Below, piece after piece: positions 59,405 to 64,000 of a DNA stretch of 64,000 bases; within the stretch, counting starts at the first letter, position 1; each line of letters opens with the position of its first letter. A model generated the notes under the pieces. That model saw only the letters and a program-made list of their open reading frames with translations. It was not told the DNA's origin and did not search any database. The stretch spans positions 1 through 64,000 of the forward strand of contig NZ_QTQI01000027.1 of the NCBI RefSeq assembly GCF_003853705.1, read 5' to 3'. Both the position numbers and the translations under genes were made by a program. This stretch comes from Burkholderia sp. Bp8992 (GTDB lineage Bacteria > Pseudomonadota > Gammaproteobacteria > Burkholderiales > Burkholderiaceae).

Positions 59405-61363
59405 TCAGGCTGCGGCAGCGGCGCGCGCGGCCGCACGGCGGCCGAGCCACGCGTCGACCAGTTGCGTGAAGTTGCCGGCGACTTCGTCGATCAGCGCCTG
59501 GTCGTCGATGCGGCCGGCGAACCAGTTCAGCGATGCATCGGCCCACAGCGTGCGCCCGACCATGAAGCCCTTGACGATCGGGTTGGTTGCCGAGCGGAAG
59601 CTGTCGACGAGGTATTGCAGCGGCTGGTTCAGGCCGAGGATCACCGCGCCGCGGCAGTGCGGGTCGCGCTCGGCGATCAGCGCGGCGAGCCGGGTCCAGC
59701 CGTCTGCGCTCAGCGGCGTGAGCTTCCACCATTCGGGCTTCACGCCGAGGTTGTAGAAGCGCGCGACCGTGCGCAGCACCGCGTCGTCCTCGGTGCCGGC
59801 CGGCGTGACCGCGCGCGGCGGAATCATTTCGAGCAGCAGCTCGTTGCCGCTGGCGCGCGTGGCTTCCCACAGTTCCAGCACGCGCTGCTCCTGCTCGACG
59901 CGCAGGTCGACGTCGTCGTCCGGGTGATAGTGGACGAGGCATTTCACGACCTGTTCGGTCGGCCAGTGCGTGAGCGACGAGCCGACCGAGCGCGTCTCGT
60001 CGAAGCGCAGCGGCCGCGAGCCCGGCAGCTCGACCGGGCGGCCGACCCACCAGCCGCGCCCGGTGGCCGACGCGAGTGCGTCGCTGCCGTACGCGCCGCC
60101 GTCGATCAGCACGCCGACCTGGCCTTCGAGATGACGCTCGCGCTCGACCTGCTCGACCGCGCGCACGAGCAGCCGCTTCAGCGTCTTGATGCGCGCTTCG
60201 TCCGCGCCGGCCTGCACCGCGAGTTCGTAGAACTGGCTGCGATGGTCGAACGCCATCACGCACAGGTCGTCCCAGTCGCGGCGGGGCACCGTCACGCGGT
60301 GCAGGTGGGCGAGCGTGCGGTCGGCATCGACCACCGGATTGCGGCTGCCGTCGAACCAGTGTGCGAGTTCGGCCGGCGTCGGCATCGCGGCCGAGCACGC
60401 GTGGCGCGACACGACGATCGCGCCGCACGCGTTCGCGATGCGCGTCGCGTCGGCCCAGTCGCTCCCGCGCAGCAGCCCCGACAGCAGGCCCGACAGGAAT
60501 GCGTCGCCCGCGCCGAGCACGTTGAGGACCTCGACGCGCTCGCCGAGGAAGGTCGGTGCAGCGTCGATGCCGGCCGGAATGTCGCCTTCGATCACGCAGC
60601 AGCCGAGCGCGCCGCGCTTGACGACGAGCGTCGCGTTCGTGATCGCGCGCACCGCCTGCAACGAGCCGATCAGGTCGTGCGGCACGCCGCCCGCGATCAG
60701 GAATTCCTCTTCGGTACCGACCAGCAGGTCGAATTCGCCGAGCACCTGCTGCAGCTGCCGCGTCACCTGCGCATCGGGCACGTAGCGGTTCTCGCCGGCG
60801 CCGCGCGCGGTGAGTCCCCACAGCACCGGCCGATAGTCGATGTCCAGGATGCGGACGGCACCGTGGCGGCGCGCATACGTCAACGCAGTCAGCGACGCCT
60901 CGCGCGTGCCCGGCGTCGACAGGTGCGTGCCGGTGATCGCGAGTGCGCGGCAACCGGCGATGAAGTCCTCGCTGATCTCGTCGGCGCGCACGGCCATGTC
61001 CGCGCAGTTCTCGCGCACGAACAGCAGCGGGAAGGTGTCGCGATCCTTCAGCCCGAGCAGCACCAGCGCGGTGAGGCGCTCACGGTCGGTCTGCAGCTGG
61101 CTCGTGTCGCAGCCTTCGCGCTCGAGCGTCTCGCGCAGGAAGCGGCCCATCTGCTCGTCGCCGACGCGCGAGATCATCGCGGTCTTCAGCCCGAGCCGCG
61201 CGACGCCGAACGCGACGTTGCCCGACGAGCCGCCGAGATACATCTGGAAGCTGCGCGCGTCCTCGAGGCGGCTGCCGTACTGCTGCGCATAGAGATCCAC
61301 GGCCACGCGGCCGAGGCAGGCGAGATCGATGGGGCGGTCACTCGGAAAGTTCAGCTGGCTCAT
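59405..61363 (-). CDS. iolC: Fused 5-dehydro-2-deoxygluconokinase / DUF2090 aldolase-like protein IolC-IolJ (652 aa)
   Basis: Residues ~15-335 form a PfkB sugar kinase (LGRVAVDLYAQQYG start, YLGGSSGNVAFG, and anion hole/catalytic base in LGAGDAFLSG) that phosphorylates 5-dehydro-2-deoxygluconate. Residues ~350-640 form a DUF2090 domain (CVMAFDHRSQFYEL, VLIDGGAYGSDAL, LEMIPPRA), probably the 5-dehydro-2-deoxyphosphogluconate aldolase step. The fusion is known in proteobacterial iol clusters and explains the absence of iolJ here. The ATG at 61363 is first of the minus-strand operon. The GGAA-N6-TTCC operators are 145-190 bases upstream. Confidence 0.93.
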   Translation of the reverse strand: MSQLNFPSDRPIDLACLGRVAVDLYAQQYGSRLEDARSFQMYLGGSSGNVAFGVARLGLKTAMISRVGDEQMGRFLRETLEREGCDTSQLQTDRERLTALVLLGLKDRDTFPLLFVRENCADMAVRADEISEDFIAGCRALAITGTHLSTPGTREASLTALTYARRHGAVRILDIDYRPVLWGLTARGAGENRYVPDAQVTRQLQQVLGEFDLLVGTEEEFLIAGGVPHDLIGSLQAVRAITNATLVVKRGALGCCVIEGDIPAGIDAAPTFLGERVEVLNVLGAGDAFLSGLLSGLLRGSDWADATRIANACGAIVVSRHACSAAMPTPAELAHWFDGSRNPVVDADRTLAHLHRVTVPRRDWDDLCVMAFDHRSQFYELAVQAGADEARIKTLKRLLVRAVEQVERERHLEGQVGVLIDGGAYGSDALASATGRGWWVGRPVELPGSRPLRFDETRSVGSSLTHWPTEQVVKCLVHYHPDDDVDLRVEQEQRVLELWEATRASGNELLLEMIPPRAVTPAGTEDDAVLRTVARFYNLGVKPEWWKLTPLSADGWTRLAALIAERDPHCRGAVILGLNQPLQYLVDSFRSATNPIVKGFMVGRTLWADASLNWFAGRIDDQALIDEVAGNFTQLVDAWLGRRAAARAAAAA

Positions 61364-61507
61364 ATCACGTGTCACGCTCGCGGCCGGCGGTCGGCGTTGC
61401 CGGCAGATTAGGGGACCGATCCTGTGGCGGCTGTCCGCAGCGGGTGCTGCACGACGCGAGACTGCCTGCCGCGGGGAATCGGGCTACGGACGCAGTCTAG
61501 ACTTTTT

Positions 61508-61521
61508 GGAAATCCAGTTCC
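61508..61521. promoter_or_regulatory. IolR-type operator, perfect GGAA-N6-TTCC
   Basis: GGAA-ATCCAG-TTCC exactly fits the GGAA-N6-TTCC site reported for the RpiR-family repressor IolR of rhizobia. It lies between iolC (minus) and the sugar ABC operon (plus). The same stretch TTTGGAAAT is inverted as ATTTCCAAA at 61546-61554. No iolR gene lies in the window. Confidence 0.65.
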
Positions 61522-61537
61522 CTAGGTGAAATCACGT

Positions 61538-61551
61538 AGAAATAAATTTCC
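61538..61551. promoter_or_regulatory. Second IolR-type half-perfect operator, AGAA-N6-TTCC
   Basis: AGAA-ATAAAT-TTCC, one mismatch to GGAA-N6-TTCC, centred 30 bases (about three helical turns) from the first site. Two sites on the same face would allow cooperative repressor binding over both divergent promoters. Confidence 0.5.
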
Positions 61552-61679
61552 AAATTTTCGAGGAAGTGATCTACAGTTTCATCCGGATGCTTCAGTCCCG
61601 ATCGGACCAGATCGGACTCGGCCCGGCGGCGCGCAACGCGCCGTCTTCCGCCCCCCGGAGATGAGGAGACAGATTGATC

Positions 61680-62606
61680 ATGAAGACCAAGCTGATGGCC
61701 GTCGCGGCCGCCGCGATCCTGGCTGCGCCGCTCGCGCATGCCGAGAAGATCGGCGTGACGATGGCATCGTTCGACGACACGTTCCTGACCATCCTGCGCA
61801 ACAGCATCGCCGATTCGGCGAAGAAGGACGGTGCGACGGTGCAGATCGAGGACGGCGGCAATGACGTCGGCAAGCAGTTGAGCCAGGTCCAGAACATGAT
61901 CGCGCAGAAGGTCGACGCGATCATCGTGAATCCGGTCGATACCGACGCGACGCCGAAGATCACGAAGATGGTGACCGCGGCGAAGATCCCGCTCATCTAC
62001 GTGAACCGCAAGCCGGTCGATTTCGACAAGCTGCCGGCCGGCGTCGCGGTCGTCGCCTCCGACGAAAAGCAGTCGGGCACGCTGCAGGCGCGCCAGGTGT
62101 GCAAGCTGCTCGGCGGCAAGGGCGACCTCCTGGTGCTGATGGGCGAGCTGTCCAACGAATCGGCGCGCGCCCGCACCAAGGACATCGAGGACGTGATCGC
62201 GACGAAGGATTGCTCGGGCATGAAGATCGTCGACAAGCGCGAAGGCAAGTGGAGCCGCACGCAGGGCCAGGACATCACGATGAACTGGCTGAGCTCCGGG
62301 ACGAAGTTCGACGCGATCGTGTCGAACAACGACGAGATGGCGATCGGCGCGATCAACGCGCTGAAGGCCGCGCGCAAGCTGACACCGAAGACGGTCGTCG
62401 CGGGCATCGACGCGACGCCCGACGGGCTCGCGGCGATGAAGGCCGGCGAGCTGAAGGTGTCGGTGTACCAGAACGCGACCGGGCAGGGCGCGCAGGCCGT
62501 GGCGGCCGCGCTGAAGCTCGCGAAGAAGCAGCCGGTCGACCGCTACGTGAACGTGCCGTTCGAGCTCGTGACGCCCGAGAACATGAACCAGTACGCCAAG
62601 CACTGA
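61680..62606 (+). CDS. Sugar/inositol ABC transporter periplasmic binding protein (308 aa)
   Basis: A RbsB-like class I periplasmic binding protein: signal peptide 1-22 (ends PLAHA), [21 protein letters not shown], then [16 protein letters not shown] and [16 protein letters not shown]. Divergence from iolCDEB with shared operators makes myo-inositol the likely ligand. ATG 61680 is chosen; TTG 61674, better spaced from GAGGAG (61663-61668), would add two residues. Confidence 0.9.
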   Translation: MKTKLMAVAAAAILAAPLAHAEKIGVTMASFDDTFLTILRNSIADSAKKDGATVQIEDGGNDVGKQLSQVQNMIAQKVDAIIVNPVDTDATPKITKMVTAAKIPLIYVNRKPVDFDKLPAGVAVVASDEKQSGTLQARQVCKLLGGKGDLLVLMGELSNESARARTKDIEDVIATKDCSGMKIVDKREGKWSRTQGQDITMNWLSSGTKFDAIVSNNDEMAIGAINALKAARKLTPKTVVAGIDATPDGLAAMKAGELKVSVYQNATGQGAQAVAAALKLAKKQPVDRYVNVPFELVTPENMNQYAKH

Positions 62607-62674
62607 CCGGCGGTCCGTTGAACTGCGCGGGCCCGGCGCGACCGGGTTCGCGCGCGATTTGTCGAGGAACGTCC

Positions 62675-64000
62675 ATGTTTACAGCCAGGGTCGCGCGCCC
62701 GATGGCCGGCGGCGATACACCGACCGCCTCGTCCGGCGGATCGTCCGCCACGCCGGCTTCTCCCGCGGCCGACTGCGTGCTCGAGGTGCGCGGCGTCGGC
62801 AAGTCCTTCCCCGGCGTCGTCGCGCTCGACGGCGTGCAGTTCCGCGTGCGCCGCGGCACCGTTCATGCGCTGATGGGCGAGAACGGCGCGGGCAAGTCCA
62901 CGCTGATGAAAATCATTGCGGGCGTCTACACGCCCGACCAGGGCGAGATCCTGATCAACGGCGAGCCGGTCGTGCTGAACGGTCCGCTCGATGCGCTCGA
63001 CCGCGGGATCGCGATGATCCACCAGGAACTGAACCTGATGCCGTACATGACGGTCGCGGAGAACATCTGGATCCGCCGCGAACCGAAGAACCGCTTCGGC
63101 CTGATCGATCACGCCGAGCTGCGCCGCCGCACGGCCGCGCTGTTCGAGCGGCTGTCGATCGACATCGATCCGGAAACCGATGTGCGCACGCTGACGGTCG
63201 CGAGCCGCCAGATGGTCGAGATCGCGAAGGCCGTGTCGTTCGACTCGGACGTGCTGATCATGGACGAGCCGACCTCCGCGCTGACCGACAAGGAAGTCAC
63301 GCACCTGTTCCGGATCATTCGCCAGCTGCGCGAGCAGGGCAAGGGCATCGTCTACATCACGCACAAGATGAACGAGCTGTTCGAGATCGCCGACGAGTTC
63401 TCGGTGTTCCGCGACGGCAAGTACATCGGCACGCACGCGTCGAGCGACGTCACGCGCGACGACATCATCCGCATGATGGTCGGGCGCGAGATCACGCAGA
63501 TGTTCCCGAAGGAAGACGTGCCGATCGGCGACGTCGTGCTGTCGGTGAAGGATCTCTGCGTCGACGGCGTGTTCCGCGACGTGAGCTTCGAGCTGCGCGC
63601 CGGCGAAATTCTCGGCGTCGCGGGCCTCGTCGGCTCGGGGCGCTCGAACGTCGCGGAAGCGCTGTTCGGCGTCGTGCCGGCCACCTCGGGCGAGATCCGC
63701 ATCGACGGCAAGCCGGTGCGGATCGCGACGCCCGCGCAGGCGATGAAGCATGGCATGGCGTTCCTCACCGAGGATCGCAAGGATTCCGGCTGCTTCCTGA
63801 ATCTCGACCTGCTCGCGAACATGGAAGCGGCGGTGCTCAGCAACCGCTACGTGAAGTTCAACTTCGTGCAGCACGCGCAATTGAAGCGCGACTGCGAGGA
63901 AATGAGCCGGATGCTGCGCGTGAAGTCGCCCGGGCTGCACGAGGAAATCCAGAACCTGTCGGGCGGCAACCAGCAGAAGGTGCTGATCGGCCGCTGGCTC
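62675..64000 (+). CDS. Sugar ABC transporter ATP-binding protein, RbsA/MglA type (3' end beyond window)
   Basis: 442 codons are present and the frame is still open at base 64000. After a Ser/Ala/Thr-rich N-terminal lead (about 35 residues) comes the first NBD: Walker [27 protein letters not shown] (Q-loop), and Walker [13 protein letters not shown]. The second, variant NBD ends here at [16 protein letters not shown]. It follows the binding protein by 68 bases and should energise inositol/sugar import with a permease encoded beyond the window. Confidence 0.92.
   Translation, partial: MFTARVARPMAGGDTPTASSGGSSATPASPAADCVLEVRGVGKSFPGVVALDGVQFRVRRGTVHALMGENGAGKSTLMKIIAGVYTPDQGEILINGEPVVLNGPLDALDRGIAMIHQELNLMPYMTVAENIWIRREPKNRFGLIDHAELRRRTAALFERLSIDIDPETDVRTLTVASRQMVEIAKAVSFDSDVLIMDEPTSALTDKEVTHLFRIIRQLREQGKGIVYITHKMNELFEIADEFSVFRDGKYIGTHASSDVTRDDIIRMMVGREITQMFPKEDVPIGDVVLSVKDLCVDGVFRDVSFELRAGEILGVAGLVGSGRSNVAEALFGVVPATSGEIRIDGKPVRIATPAQAMKHGMAFLTEDRKDSGCFLNLDLLANMEAAVLSNRYVKFNFVQHAQLKRDCEEMSRMLRVKSPGLHEEIQNLSGGNQQKVLIGRWL

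Overview
The window is GC-rich (visibly about two thirds G+C in the core genes) with strong GC3 codon bias. Its gene content points to a Burkholderia, most likely of the Burkholderia cepacia complex: a Burkholderia-order contact-dependent inhibition locus (cdiA, immunity, cdiB last), a full bcs cellulose operon, an iol inositol cluster, and a house-keeping mix of glnS, alaS, pirin and OsmC genes. Species assignment is inference from gene content and codon style only. No rRNA, tRNA or CRISPR was seen.

Region by region. (1) 1-7655: 3' end of a large CdiA/filamentous-haemagglutinin exoprotein, an AT-rich candidate immunity gene, two or three broken toxin-junction remnants, a frameshifted membrane immunity gene, an orphan CdiA C-terminal module that starts with a 516-bp copy of the cdiA pre-toxin region, a 40-aa membrane peptide gene, and the outer-membrane transporter CdiB. 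(2) 7890-14266: an uncharacterised phospholipid-type cluster matching E. coli ynbABCD (CdsA-like, CDP-alcohol phosphatidyltransferase, hydrolase-methyltransferase fusion, PAP2-tyrosine phosphatase fusion), with an added acyltransferase and a small membrane protein. (3) 14290-30694: a GAF-GGDEF diguanylate cyclase divergent from the cellulose genes bcsB-Z-C-[structured insertion element]-E-F-Q-A-G-R. (4) 30750-46770: single genes and small operons (pirin, OsmC, Na+/H+ antiporter, acid phosphatase/phospholipase C, di-haem peroxidase, second copy of the structured element, Nudix, glnS, glycine-zipper lipoprotein, RBBP9-like hydrolase, L,D-transpeptidase pair, CoA-transferase, alaS). (5) 46901-55510: LysR regulator with divergent MFS transporter, NUDIX and thioesterase genes, a LIV-type ABC transporter without its binding protein, an SDR, and a UPF0303 gene. 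(6) 55609-64000: myo-inositol catabolism (iolC-iolD-iolE-iolB, minus strand) divergent from a sugar ABC transporter (binding protein, then an ATPase cut by the window end), with GGAA-N6-TTCC operators in the shared control region.

The most unusual signal is a pair of about 290-bp elements (23183-23471 and 37017-37309, opposite orientation). Each is bounded by CTAG on both sides, and in both cases the first CTAG supplies the TAG stop codon of the upstream gene. Each can fold into a three-arm cloverleaf. The outer stems have almost unrelated sequences in the two copies, yet each is complementary within its copy and of the same length (33, 16-17 and 23 bp). The apical hairpins and core are conserved. 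That is compensatory covariation, which ordinary MITEs do not show. Deleting the first element with one CTAG restores a tight bcsC-bcsE junction. Also notable are the ynb-type lipid system with two Asp-to-Asn changes in its transferase motif, the recombination-ready orphan toxin module, and a BcsZ with Asn at the reported catalytic-base position.
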